From: Nereocystis luetkeana
Lineage: Eukaryota; Sar; Phaeophyceae; Laminariales; Laminariaceae
Direction of reading: 5' to 3'
Length of the DNA stretch: 64,000 bases
Assembly (NCBI GenBank): GCA_031213475.1
Contig: JARUPZ010000018.1
Span: forward strand, 5,617,680-5,681,679
The position numbers and the translations under genes are program-made. Every line of letters starts with the position of its first letter. Within the stretch, counting starts at the first letter, position 1. Below are positions 9,735 through 23,165 of this stretch, one piece after another. The notes under the pieces are model-generated. The model was not told where the DNA came from. It made no database searches and worked only from the letters and a program-made list of their open reading frames with translations.

Positions 9735-11310
9735 TTTACTGCTGGGCCTCCTGCTCGTGTTGCTCCTGCTCGTGCCGCTCCTGCTGGTGCCGCTCCTGCT
9801 TGTGCCGCTCCTGCTGGTGCCGTTTCTGCTGGTGCGGCTCCTGCTGGTACTGCTTTTGCTGGTGCTGTTTCTGCTAGTGCTCCTCCTGGTGATGCTTCTC
9901 CTGCCTGGCAGACGCCATCGTCTCCTCCTTCTGGTGGTGCTGCTTCTACAGAGTGGACGGCACCTTTTGCTGCTGCCGCTACAGTAGTACTGCCTTCAAT
10001 ACACCTACGAAAGCTCCCCAAGGCTCCTCTGCCTCGCCCTCTTTTTGGCGGATCTTTGGCGGGTCTTCGAAGTCCGTTTCGAAGAGAACCCCCCCGTCCA
10101 AGTCAGTGCTCAATCCCGCTGTATAAAGTGCAACCGCTGCATCTCCCAGCTGTGGAGACAGGACTTTGGAGGCAAGGTCAAATTTGCCACCTGCGAGCTC
10201 GACACCTGCCCCCCAGCGGGAGAATATTGAAGTGGCCTAAACTCTGTGAATTCTGCACCAGGCCCGTCGACGTCGGCACCGTGTCTTTTACGCTCGAGAA
10301 AGGAGGTAGCGGTGAGTTGTGATCTGTGCTTCTCTGTTGCTGTTGTGGTTTGGTCCCTATGTCTACCGCCGCGGCTGCTGTTGTTGATTTTTTCCCACAC
10401 TTGCCACTTTTGTTTGGAATGCGAGAACACGTCTTGGTGGCGCACCCCACTGCTGCTGCTGTTGCTGCTGCTGGTTCCCCTGCTACTGTAGCCCCGCGCA
10501 TCTACCGCCCCTGATGCTGTTTTTGTTGTTTATGTAGTCGTCGTTCGCGTTGTTGCTGTTGTAGGCAGCTTTGAGTCGGTGTCTACCGCCGCTGCTGCTG
10601 TTGCGTATGCTGTTGTTGGCGTTGTTGCTTTTTCGCGCACGTTGTCGACCTTCAGCACTAAATAGAACAAAAAAAAAACAAGCTAATTTCGAGATAGTTT
10701 TGTGCACAATACGTACAACCAAGATGTTTTTGCCATTTTTTTGTGATACGAGCTCACACCGAGAGAGGGGTATAGTATGCGTGTGTATGCGCTACTGCCG
10801 CCGCAACTCCTGTCGTTGTTGAGTACAGCTTGCGTTCCTTTCCACACCGGGACTGGCGTGTACCACCGCTGCTGCTGTTGCTGTTTATGTTGTTGCTTTT
10901 GGCGTTGTTGCTGTTCCCGCGCGCAGTCGGCCTTCAGCGCTAAAACCGAGACAAAAAAGAACGTACTAATTTCAATAATGTTTAAAGCACATTATAACCA
11001 AGATATGTTTGCCTTTTTCTAATACGAGCTCTGCCTCCACATCGAGACAGGGGTATACAACACATACTGCCATTTGTTTATGCGCTGCTGCTGCCGTTGT
11101 TGTTTATGCTGCTGTTGTTGGCGTTGTTGTTCCCGCACGTAGTCGACCTTTAGAAACAAAATCCTAGAAAATAATACATACTAATTTCGAGATATTTTTT
11201 TGACACTATAGCCAAGATATTTTTTTACGAACAGCTGCCGTTGTTGCTTACAGCCTGCGTTTCTTTCCACTCAGAGACAGTTAGTTGTCTACCGCTGCTG
11301 CTGCTGTTGT
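9735..11310. repeat. CTG/TGC-rich low-complexity region
   Basis: Interrupted CTG, GTTGCTG and CTGCTGGTGCCG triplet runs occur at 9740-9990, 10360-10490, 10580-10630, 10865-10920, 11080-11130 and 11290-11315. Triplet bias alone opens long frames of poly-Leu, Cys-Ser-rich or Ala-Pro-rich character. In the third frame an Ala/Pro-rich reading runs without a stop into 10.0-10.3 kb. Confidence 0.6.
10045..10311 (+). CDS. Possible upstream exons of a cysteine-rich protein (broken or unresolved)
   Basis: Two stretches here have gene-like codon use and cysteine pairs: 'CIKCNRCISQLWRQDFGGK' with 'FATCELDTC' in one frame (about 10123-10227), then 'KLCEFCTRPVDVGTVSFTL' in another (about 10236-10311). 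The second is followed by a good splice donor, G|GTGAGT at 10312. A stop codon (10228-10230) ends the first frame, so either a short intron was missed or the gene is frameshifted. CxxC pairs suggest zinc binding. I do not recognise the family. Phase does not match the exon at 12277 exactly, so joining them is inference. Confidence 0.35.
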
Positions 11311-11616
11311 TGTTTAGACATGATAACAAACAGGCGTTGACTACACTAACACGTTCCCATGATATTATGCTGCTGCTCTTTACGTACCAGGTATGATTTT
11401 TGAATATGTTTGGCTCATAGAAGTCTACTGCAACTATTTTTTATGATACCAGTACTGCCTCTACAACTGCTACCACTTACGTTTGCCGCCGCCATTGCCG
11501 CTGTTGTTGTTCCTTCCCTCCCATTCCTATTTACCTTGCATGCTTACTTCCCGTACAGCACACGCCAACGCCCATTTTTATAACTAACTGTCTTAAGGAC
11601 GTCGTCTCGGGCTGCT

Positions 11617-12003
11617 GTGAGGTCTTAGTCCGTTGGGCTAGAGGTAAAAGGTAAACCAACCGCCTACCCAATCTAAGCCTCATAACACTCTCCCCCCCCG
11701 GAACGAACCGGATTTTACGGGTCGACGCGCCACCACGCGCGGTTCCGATTTCTGGGGATCCAGAAGCATTTTTCAGATTATTGACATGAGGAAACTCGCT
11801 TTTTCTTTTAAAAGCGATTTCATGGTGGACGTCTCACGACCAACGACCCATGTTCTCCCGCCGTCGCCATTTGTGAAGGTCTTAATCCGTAGGGGTAAGG
11901 GTAACAGGTTAACCAATCGCCTGACCAATCCAAGCCTCATAACACTCTCCCCCCCTGGGACGGACCGGATTTTACGGGTCGAAGCGCCACCACACGCGGA
12001 TTA
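11617..12003. repeat. Pair of about 130-bp direct repeats
   Basis: Copy 1 (11617-11745) and copy 2 (11872-12003) share GTCTTAGTCCGT / GTCTTAATCCGT, then AAGCCTCATAACACTCTCCC and GGATTTTACGGGTCGA, then GCGCCACCACRCGCGG. A fragment of a third copy, GCCTCATAACACT, follows at 12003-12016. Spacing is about 255 bp. They lie in the presumed intron between the cysteine-rich exons. Confidence 0.75.
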
Positions 12004-12276
12004 GCCTCATAACACTGCCCCTTCGACTCTGCTGTCGCCGTCTCTGCCGCGAAAAACGACCTGTTCGCCAACATCCTTCATCGCATCCCATTTCTACAGT
12101 TAGTAGTATTTACCTTCCAGACTTCCTGCCTCTACAGCGCACCTCAACGCGTTTTTTTTAAACTGTTTTTCAAGTCATCGCGAACTAAACTCATACCAAC
12201 TAAAATCTTTGTAATAAACACCTCTTATATGTCTCTTCTGTGTTGTCGGTTTGTTGCCTATGATATATTTTCGCAG

Positions 12277-12522
12277 GTCGGGAAGGATTGCATCTACTAC
12301 AAAGGAGCCATCAAGCACAACGAGATCTTGATCGGCCTGTGCAAGACCCCCCTGCACTTCTCGTGCTCCAAGTGCTCCAGGAAGCTCTTCATCGCCCAGG
12401 TCGAGCTAGTTCGGGACGAACGCCACGCGAAGTTCGGCGCAAAGGCTCGGGGGGAACTGGAGAAGAGCGTCGCCAAGCGCAAGGGTGTGCCGGTCGATCT
12501 CCTCGGTTCGGACTCGGAATAG
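12277..12522 (+). CDS. Terminal exon of an unrecognised cysteine-rich protein
   Basis: This 81-codon stretch follows a convincing acceptor (TATTTTCGCAG at 12266-12276) and ends at TAG. It starts 'VGKDCIYYKGAIKHNEILIG', continues 'LCKTPLHFSCSKCSRKLF', which holds a possible H-x2-C-x2-C zinc ligand group, and ends in a charged Lys/Glu/Arg-rich tail with 'GVPVDLLGSDSE'. Codon use is GC-rich and gene-like, unlike flanking DNA. It may be the second half of a zinc-binding domain whose first CxxC pairs lie at 10.1-10.3 kb. Function is unknown. Whether the gene is live depends on the unresolved frame problem upstream. Confidence 0.5.
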   Translation, partial: VGKDCIYYKGAIKHNEILIGLCKTPLHFSCSKCSRKLFIAQVELVRDERHAKFGAKARGELEKSVAKRKGVPVDLLGSDSE

Positions 12523-13779
12523 ATCTTCGTACTTTGAGAGCCTGTTATCGTGTCTATCGTGGTCTTCCGGTAGAGCACCATACACAGTCGATCTGCCTTT
12601 GGTCTGCGCCTGGGGTCTTAATTTAGAGGTGCTCGCGCGCGTTTCGTTGCGGCGTGCGCCTGCGTTTATACTATTTCAATACTTTCAGTAAACATCCGTT
12701 TTGCTTGTACTTGCACGTCTGTCAGCGGGTGCTTTGAGTTCAAGCGTGGGGAGCGGACTGGTTTATTTTTTTTAGGGCGGGTTTTCCTTCGCCCAAGAAG
12801 AGTGTCGGGTGTTGCATCGCCTTCATCGAGCTAGGTCTGCTTGATTTTCCTGCATCCTCTTTGGGTGCTGTGGGCCTTCGCTTTAGCGAGGATCCTGTTT
12901 TTTATCTATCTTGGGAGTTTGCCCCGGTGTTGCTTCCGTTGTTAGTAGTGACATCCGCGTTCGCGGGGAAATTTCTACCAGTACTCCCGTCGCTTTGCGT
13001 TTTTTTAGTTTCACGCCGGCCCTAGGCCCACTGCTACGGTTTGTTAAAGACGTTTTTCCAAGAGGAATTCTGTCGTAGTTGGTGTTGGCGTTCGCCAAAG
13101 GTTTCAGTTAGTTGAAGAACGGTTAGGTGACGCAGGACGTGTGTCCACTGATGCTCCGGTTCGTTGAAGAAGTGCTTACTGTCGTATTAATAGTTGCATA
13201 CCACGCTCAGGTCGCCTTCCTGTCTCATAACAACTGTGCTACATAAATACTACCTGGTACCTGTTTTTTCGGTCATTAGAACTAAACTGCTCTCTTGCGT
13301 CACCCTTATCTGCATGTTTCACTCCTATTTTCCTTATCCAAATACATATTTGGTTGTTAACAGGTACATTTGAGCTATTATTGCCCCAATTGCAGCACAT
13401 ACATATAACTACAGTTGGTGGAATAGCTCAAACTTGTCCATTGATAACCGAGTGCCTGGTACGTATTTCGACAAGAGTCTTCTTACACGCTACGCTCATG
13501 CCACTCCGAAGGGAGAACAGGTATAGACATATAGATATCCTGGCCTTTTCGGCTAAAAATCAGGTACGATGTCAATATCGCCTATAACAGGGGTCCTGCG
13601 TGTGATTTGGACTTGTTTTCAGTGAGTATCTGATCTTGGTCCGAAAGTGGCCAGGTATATCTGATTCTGGCTAAAACCGTTATATCTACATCCATACGCG
13701 ACATCTCGGTGCCTTGCGGCGAGCGCAAGCACTGACCAGCGGAGACAACGAGGCAGCGTTGAGGAACTCCGGTGGGCGG
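12523..13779. other. Probable 3' UTR and spacer, no gene recognised
   Basis: T-rich and G/C-mixed sequence after the stop at 12522. ACCTGGTA occurs at 13252. No motif-bearing frame was seen. Confidence 0.35.
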
Positions 13780-13995
13780 TGGGGATGCCCGACCACCATG
13801 CACCCCCTTTCCGCGTCTTCGAGAGCAAGTCGTTGGCGGGTACGACCGTTGACGAGATCATGAAGATCGGAAGGTGGGAGGCGGAAAACGGGGCGAATTT
13901 CTACATCGGATCGACCACTTGCACGCAGATCCAACCGTCAAAGCGGGAACGGGACACTAATACCCGACCGCGAGCGAGCTATCTCCAGCTTTTTT
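13780..13995 (+). pseudogene. Fossil tyrosine-recombinase C-terminal fragment
   Basis: The translation 'TTVDEIMKIGRWEAENGANF' followed by 'YIGSTT' has the family layout after the catalytic H-x-x-R region (I-x-x-x-GRW-x-S...YI-S), including the GRW and a candidate catalytic Tyr. The downstream 'KRERD' is typical of the basic tail. Only the last part of the domain is recognisable. It is a relic of a tyrosine-recombinase element (DIRS/Ngaro or Crypton kin). Confidence 0.45.
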
Positions 13996-14414
13996 AGTCA
14001 GTTTTCTTCGCGTCCGCGCCAACGCGAGGCTAAAATATTCCAGTATGAACCAAGTTTGGGTGACAACACAGCGCCCGGAAGGTGGCAAATCACGAGCGAA
14101 GAAACACAAGAAAGTTCGGGTAGGACCACCTACCGGGGCTGCATCCAACCTGATACTCCAATTGGATTATCGTTGACAGCGTGAAAGAATACTGTAGGAA
14201 ATATGCGTGTTTCCGAGCATTTAGCTGATTGCGATATGTTTTGCCCTCCACTTGAGTTGACTTCCTTTTCTTGCGTGTTCTACGTGGATAACACCCTGCG
14301 GGGCTTGTACATCATGACTGCCCGTCTATAAACCGACTCAGGCTCGGCCCATCATATCAGTGAGCGCTCTGGATATAGGGTTTCCTTCGCGGAGACAGCA
14401 TACCATTTCGGAGT

Positions 14415-14505
14415 TATACTGGAGCCTGTCTTACGACTACATACTGCATTGTAGCGATGAGCTGATGCAAGAGCAACAGCAGCAGCAACAACAACCAGGC
14501 TACCA
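14415..14505 (-). mobile_element. GTT-headed short repeat, copy G4
   Basis: On the minus strand it reads (GTT/GCT)n followed by a variant of ...GTAGTCGTAAGACAGGCTCCAGTA, matching the GTCGCAGGACAGGCTCCAATA block of copy G1. Diverged, so confidence is modest. Confidence 0.4.
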
Positions 14506-14509
14506 TTCC

Positions 14510-16325
14510 CTTCCCAAAAGATCCTCACTAAATCCTATGCACACGTTCCTACTGATTCCTACAAGTAGATAAAATAAACCGTGCGAAATAATCGTACGTT
14601 GATTCGTACGCATGAAACTCGAAGAGACTCCAGCCATCGAACCATCGCCACACACGCATGATCGCGAACGTCAGAGACCGGCAAACGCGCTCCCTATAGT
14701 GTGGAAAGACATGCTGATCTTGGAGGTTCACTGCTGCTGCTGTGTTGACGCGTCTGGTCGCGCGATCCGTGAGAGGGGCGCCTCACACGCGTACGGATCC
14801 GCCTCACACACAATTCTTCCTCAGTAAAACTCGTTCACCTCGTCGCACGAGATAAGCCGAGCGTATGGCTCCCTAAATATATGTGGACCCAGCATTCAAT
14901 ACCAAAAGCTACGTACGCCGTACGTGGCGCTGATCCAGCCTAGCTCTAAAGTCAAGATAAACCAGTCGTTACTACACCTTCAATCTGTCTTGACGATCCT
15001 GCCTCGCTGCGTCCCCTCGATCGCGAGTCAACTGGTACGGGAGGATTGGTCCCACGTACACATTTTAGACTATAAGGGTACAACAACTCGTGTTGATCTG
15101 ATTGGTCAACTTAACCCGTACGTACAAAACGCATATTTTCTCGTACCTTGATGATCGATGATACCCAGCATTTGATTTGAAACCGTTAAAAAGGCGACGA
15201 GACTCTCAGCCGACGCGCACGCTGCGCAGCTCTAACCAATGGTACTTAGCGGTGTGTACAGAACGAACTACAAGTACGTACCATCCACACAGGTGGCCGG
15301 GACTCCCCCCTTGCATAATGCGGGGGCAAAAAGAGGGTAGGTTTGTCCGTAGACGAGGTAACGGCCTCCGCAAACGAAGTAACGGACAAAGCAGGGTTTA
15401 TTGGTAGAGAGAATGTGGCATGTCCGTATCGGGAACTGGGATAGAGCAAGTTTGGTTGGAAAGGAAGGCCTCGCACGCAGTCCTTCCAAGCAAAGCACCG
15501 AGCGTAGGTCAGCATCCCCACGCCGGGCACGAGCAAGCACGAGGTGCTGTGACGAGCACGGGCAGACGTGAGGTAATCGCTGGTAAGTCGATCCAAGCCA
15601 GGAATTAGTGCCTTATTTTTCCTTTCCTCCCGTCTCTACTCCGGCCCGGCTGGGACCACAACTGCTGAGGGCGGGGGCGAGCTGACGCGACTTTGGTGAT
15701 CGGGGGGGATTTGCTGCGAGGACTGGATTCAGCGAGTTCCAAAAAAAAAACACACACACACGGTATGTCATGTGTAGTGATTGTCGACTGACGATAAAGT
15801 ACTATCTAACGATAGGCGAAGAAACGATGAGTGGGAGCGGCGACCGCTTCCCAGTAACGGGAGGCGGCCCGTTTAGAGAAGAAAGAACCCGTACGGGTTG
15901 GGGCACCCGCTCACACGAGAGCACGAGCATAGACGTGGCTGTACGGGTGGGAAGCAGCGCGACGCGGGTCTTTGTCTCGAGGTGCATACATGCACATCGA
16001 AAAGACGCTATGATACATTCGTGAAGGCGGCAGAGGGAGGACGCGTGGTGGAGACAATGGGCGCGCCAGTGTACGAGAGAGCAAAAAAAAAAAACGAAAA
16101 AAAACGCATACTACCTGGTACCTGGCACGTATTGATCTATAGGCATCTATGCGCACATCCCACAACATACACCCCAGACCACCAGATCACCCAGGCAGGT
16201 AGGTTTGGGGAGGTCCCAGGACGCTGGTGGTGCTGCTGTGTACAGTCAGTCCCCTTTTTAACGCGACCGAGAAGGCAAGCACAAGTTCTGGACATGATAC
16301 TCATGGAAACATATACTGTTGGTAG
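14510..16325. other. No gene recognised
   Basis: Several open frames of 60-145 codons overlap in opposing strands but none shows a domain, splice-bounded exon or consistent codon bias. ACCTGGTA occurs at 16113 beside an A-rich tract. Confidence 0.35.
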
Positions 16326-16329
16326 TATA

Positions 16330-18370
16330 ATTTGAGTCGGTGGAGACAGCAGTACTGCTGTATGCGATGGAAACATGCCGTCGCAAGACCGACACGGTGT
16401 TGTTTGCTGTGGAGGCGCAGCCTCGTTACTAGCTCTGGGCATGATACCCATGGAAACATGCCGGAGTATAGGCCGCTATAATAATAATGAGACTAATAAT
16501 AATGATAATAGAAAATAACACGCAGCACAGCAGCACAGACAGGTCGGGGTTTTCATAAACGTGATAACACAGGAATGCGATGGGCACTGTATAATCAGCC
16601 CGGGGTACAAGAAAAGGGACGAAAAGGGGAGCAAATTGTTTCGTATACGCGTGGACGGGGGTTTCCATAAACGTGATAAAACAGGAATGCGAGGGGCACT
16701 GTATAATCAGCCCCGGGGTACAAGGAAAGGGACGAAAACGAGACGAAATGCTACATGTATGTACCAAATATGATGTGGCTGTAGACTAAATTGCGTCGGT
16801 GCACAGTGGAGTTGGTACCGCTACTGTGGGCGGCAATTAAGAAAAAAACAAAAACATGTTGACGCACGACCGACACGGGGTTGCTTGCTGTGTGTGGAGA
16901 CACAGTCCGGCTGCAAGCTCTGGGCCTGATACTCTTGGAAATATGACGAAGTATCGGCCGCTATAATAATTTGAGTTGGTGCGCTGTGGAGACAGTTCTG
17001 CTGTGTGCGATGAAAACATATCGACGCACGACCGACACAATGTTGCTTGCTGTGGAGACACAGTCTAGTTACAAGCCCTGGGGCTGAGACCCATGGAAAC
17101 ATGCAAGGTACTGGCCGCTCTAATAATAATAATTATTCATATCATATTACGGGGGACCATAGTTAATAGGACCTATGGTGTACATAAAAACCTACCAGGT
17201 ATATATTTAACCTTCTTTTACTAACAATATTTGGTCCTATTAACTATGGTCCCCCGTAATAGTGATTTGAGTCGGCGTGCTGTGGAGGCAGTACTGCTGT
17301 GTGCGATGAAAACATATCGACGCACGACCGACACGGTGTTGCTTGCTGTGGAGACACAGTCTGGTTACAAACTCTGGGGCTGAGACCCATGGACTTGGGA
17401 ATATGACGAAATATCGGCCGCTAAAATAATTTGAGTTGGTGCGCTGTGGAGACAGTTCCGCTGTGTGCGATGAAAACATATCGACGCACGACCGACACGG
17501 CGTTGCTTGCTGTGGAGACGCAGTCTGGTTACAAGCTCTGGGGCTGAGACCCAGGGAAACAGGCAAGGTACTGGCCGCTCTAATAATTATTATTATTATT
17601 GATATCATCATAGTAATTTGAGTCGGCGTGCTGTGGAGACAGTACTGCTGTGTGCGATGAAAACATGTTGACGCACGACCGACACGGGGTTGCTTACTGC
17701 TGTGGAGACACAGTCTTGTTACAAGCGCTGGGGCTGATACTCTTGGAAACATGACGAAGTATTGGCCGCTATAATATAGTTTGGGTCGGTGCGCGGTGGA
17801 GACAGTACTGCTGTGTGCGATGCAAACATATCGACGCACGACCGACCCGGTGTTGTTTGCAGTGGAAGCACAGTTTGTTTTTACAATCGCTGGGCATCAT
17901 ACTCATGGAAACATGCCGGAGTATGGACTGCTATAGTAATAATTTGAGTCGGAGCGCTGTGGAGACAGAACTGCCGTGTGCGATGATGGAAACATGTGGA
18001 CGCACGACCGACACGGGGTTGTTGGCTGTGGAGACACAGTCCTGGTACAAGTTCTTGGCCTGAAACTCATGAAAACATGCAAGGTATTGGCCGCTATAAA
18101 AATAATAATTTAAGTCGGTGCGCTGTGGAGAAAAAAAACTGCTGCTGTGCGATCAAAACATGTCGATGCACGACCGACACGGTGTTGTTGGCTGTGGAGA
18201 CACAGTCCTGTTACAAATTCTTGGCCTGAGACTCGTGGAAACATGGAAGGTATTGACCGCTGGGGAGGCAGTACTGCTGTGTGCGATTACAACATATCGA
18301 CGCACGACCGACACGGTGTTGGCCGGCTGTGGCGACAGCAAGGGGCCGGCTCGCTGTGGAGACAGGGAGG
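16330..18370 (+). repeat. Satellite array of about 165-bp monomers
   Basis: At least ten monomers are anchored by GACGCACGACCGACACGG at about 16381, 16859, 17018, 17317, 17483, 17668, 17830, 17998, 18162 and 18298. Typical spacing is 159-185 bp. Each holds TTGCTTGCTGTGGAGACACAG, a CTGGGCCTGATACTC-like block, GGCCGCTATAATAATTTGAG and TCGGTGCGCTGTGGAGACAG. The first interval is longer and contains decayed sequence. A MITE is nested between monomers 3 and 4. The open frames that run through the array (Cys/His-rich) repeat with the unit and are not taken as genes. Confidence 0.85.
17145..17263. mobile_element. MITE copy A, nested in the satellite
   Basis: About 119 bp with terminal inverted repeats: TATTACGGGGGACCATAG and TTAATAGGACC on the left, complementary GGTCCTATTAA and CTATGGTCCCCCGTAATA on the right. 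It lies in an (AAT)-rich stretch between satellite monomers. It carries a TACCAGG insertion (octamer at 17193-17200) that copy B at 43764-43876 lacks. No coding capacity; superfamily not assigned because the target duplication is unclear. Confidence 0.85.
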
Positions 18371-18559
18371 ACTTACTCAGGTGGAAACACACGAGGAAAA
18401 TATTCCGGTACGACCACATGGGTAGGCAAGAAGAGAGTAGAAAAAAAAAAAAAACGAAGAAATAAAGAGAAAAGAAGGAAGAGCAGGAAGGGCTTGTAGC
18501 CTAGATTCACGGATCCGTATAAAAATAAAAATAAAAAAAAAATCTACCCGTTGGTTGAA

Positions 18560-20960
<2,401 letters not shown>

Positions 20961-20964
20961 TGCT

Positions 20965-22049
20965 CGAGGGGGAGCTACGACGAGGCCACGTCTCAGCTCG
21001 TATTTCAACTTTTCGTTGCATAAGTTTGTTATCTTGTCTCCGCACCTACGTTGCCCAGATGAGGGCACGCCCACGGTGGGAATGCAGGAGGCAGAGGTGG
21101 GGACACCCACCCTTACCATTGCCCACCGTCACACAGGCGGCATTGACCCCCCAACAAACACGAGGGGGACATAATTCCGCACTGACGACAGCCGGGTGTT
21201 CCGCGAACGTTGGCGGCCGATGTACGGCACAAACATTTCCAACCTGCCACATGGTACAACTCATGATTCGGGCTTCCACGATATACGGTTACCCATTTTA
21301 TATTTAGCTACTTTATCCTTCGTTTCTGGCTTATTTCCTCTGGAAACACGAGAAACGTGCAGATGAACGGTTCCGGCACGGAAATCAGATCGGTGTGCTG
21401 ATAAAGTGGCTACCGCTAAGGCTGTTCACTTGACCTCCTGATTGTTCGTGATATTCCGACCGCCCTTGGCCGCTGCTAATTCCGGGGGGGCGTGATGCAC
21501 CCAAGGTGTGCTTACTTTTCCGATGGGGGAAGGCATTCATATGCTGGTGCCGGTGATTTGGTGTGCCGTGCTTCTAATCAGTCTAGTTCCCCCTTACAGG
21601 ACGGTCCACGTGGATACAGATTGGTATATATGGCGAATATTTTTGTCGATGACAGACGGCACCGTTGTACAGACAAATATCGGGTCGTCGCGTCACACAG
21701 CACGCACACTGGGCAAAGCTCAAGTCTCTATGGGGGGCAGAGCTAGACGTTGGAAGATCAACCCTTGCGACTCCACACCGTTGTAAATTCATCGGTGACC
21801 CCCCCCCCCCCCCCCCCCACTCGTCCCGTCGCCGCCTGCACACTCCGAGCGCGTGTCTCTGGCGTCGTTGGCAGCGCTCATACACGGGATACAAGCTGGC
21901 CGGCCACTGTTTCGCGTGGAGAGAGCACGCGGCTGCCGATTCGGACGCAAAGGTTTCTGCAGCAGCTACTTACGCGCTCGGATAGGGTTTGCTTGGCACT
22001 GGCCCACGTGACGGTCGGAATGCCACGATGCGTTTGACCACCGGCGTTA
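20965..22049. other. No gene recognised
   Basis: Contains an 18-base C tract near 21801. Open frames on both strands overlap without family motifs. The right part may belong to the recombinase element that starts near 22050. Confidence 0.3.
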
Positions 22050-23165
22050 TTCGGAGCAGCGCCTGGTGGAGGCGAGGGCGGATCTTTGTACCGACATCTT
22101 GGCCTCCAGTACGTTGGGGGTTCAGTTGCGAGCTCGAATAGGCGTACGTACGAGTCTGGTCGCCGATCTTGGAATCCGTTTCGCAGGTTGATGGGTTGTT
22201 GGGAGTTCTCGGCATCGAGTGATTCGAAGAGTTTTAAAGGATGGGCGTTGATCGAGTTTGTATCGTGGTGTCGTGCGTCGGAAGGTAACCTGGCGAATAC
22301 GATTTCCGGTAAATACGCGGAGGTGCAGTATTTCCATCAATTGAGGGTAGGGGTGGAGCTGCTGGTCACGGCTCCTGTTGTCCAGTGTGCGCTCGGGAGT
22401 ATGGCACGGACCCACGTGACGGCAGAAACGCCACGCCGCGTCCGCTTACCGGTGTCGTTCGGTGGAAATCCTCATTCCCACGTGGGGCCCGGAGGGGAAA
22501 GTGTTGTGGTTGTGTCTGTGTCCGAGTTACTTCTTGATGACGCGTTCGGACGAAATGTTCACCGCGGATTCGGGGGCGGTGCACCCGGTGCACTGCCCGA
22601 CGCGAGGTGACATGGCGTTTTTCACCGAGGGCACACAGTTAGGAGAGAGGCGTAGGCAACAACCGGACAGGGTAGAGGTGCGGTTTAAGGGGCATACGGA
22701 GGATCAGGAACAGGCTGGCAGTGTGCGCGTGCGGACGCGAAGTGAGGTTCGCGGGCCAAGGTCGTCCTTTAGGGCAGACGGCGGGACCGTTGCCCTTATG
22801 TTGGAGTTGAGGTCATGCTTCCCTGGTTTTCTCGACCATGCCCCCCTGTCCTCGTATCAATGTGGCAAGGCCATACGAGTGGTTAGGTGTGGCCGTGCCC
22901 TTAAAGCACTCAAGGAGGTGGTGCCGAAGTCAGGTCGGAATGCCGATGAGTTCGCCTTGCACTCGTTGAGCATAGGAGCCACGAACACGCTCGCGGTGGG
23001 GGGGGAGACATAGCGGAACGAGTTATCCAGAGAGAAGGGAGGCGGAGGTCTGACGCGTACGAGGTGTACACTTGTAATATCATAGAAGATTCCACGAGAG
23101 TGTCACGTAAGCTGGCGAGGGCAAAGGTGGAAGGGAGGGATGGAACGGCGGGGGGTAAGAAATAA
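22050..23165 (+). mobile_element. Fossil tyrosine-recombinase element (DIRS/Ngaro or Crypton kin)
   Basis: An N-terminal DNA-binding-type segment ('SSNRRTYESGRRSWNPF', about 22134-22184) is followed by a helical region 'ANTISGKYAEVQYFHQLRVG'. A C-terminal catalytic part contains 'DEFALHSLSIGATNTLAVGG' near 22946-23005. That matches the H-x-L-R/S-x-G-A-x-x-L box of tyrosine recombinases, and downstream reading resembles the GRRxSDAYxVYT region with the catalytic Tyr. The element is broken in a few places. No reverse transcriptase was seen beside it, so I cannot choose between a YR retroelement remnant and a Crypton. Confidence 0.6.

Noticed and set aside
9731-10021. Ala/Pro-rich minus frame and Leu-rich plus frame
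   Set aside because: Both arise from CTG/GCC triplet runs; no codon evidence beyond composition.
16330-18370. CRISPR-like array
   Set aside because: Units are about 165 bp, contiguous and diverged as wholes, with no short repeat and unique spacer pattern; genome is eukaryotic.
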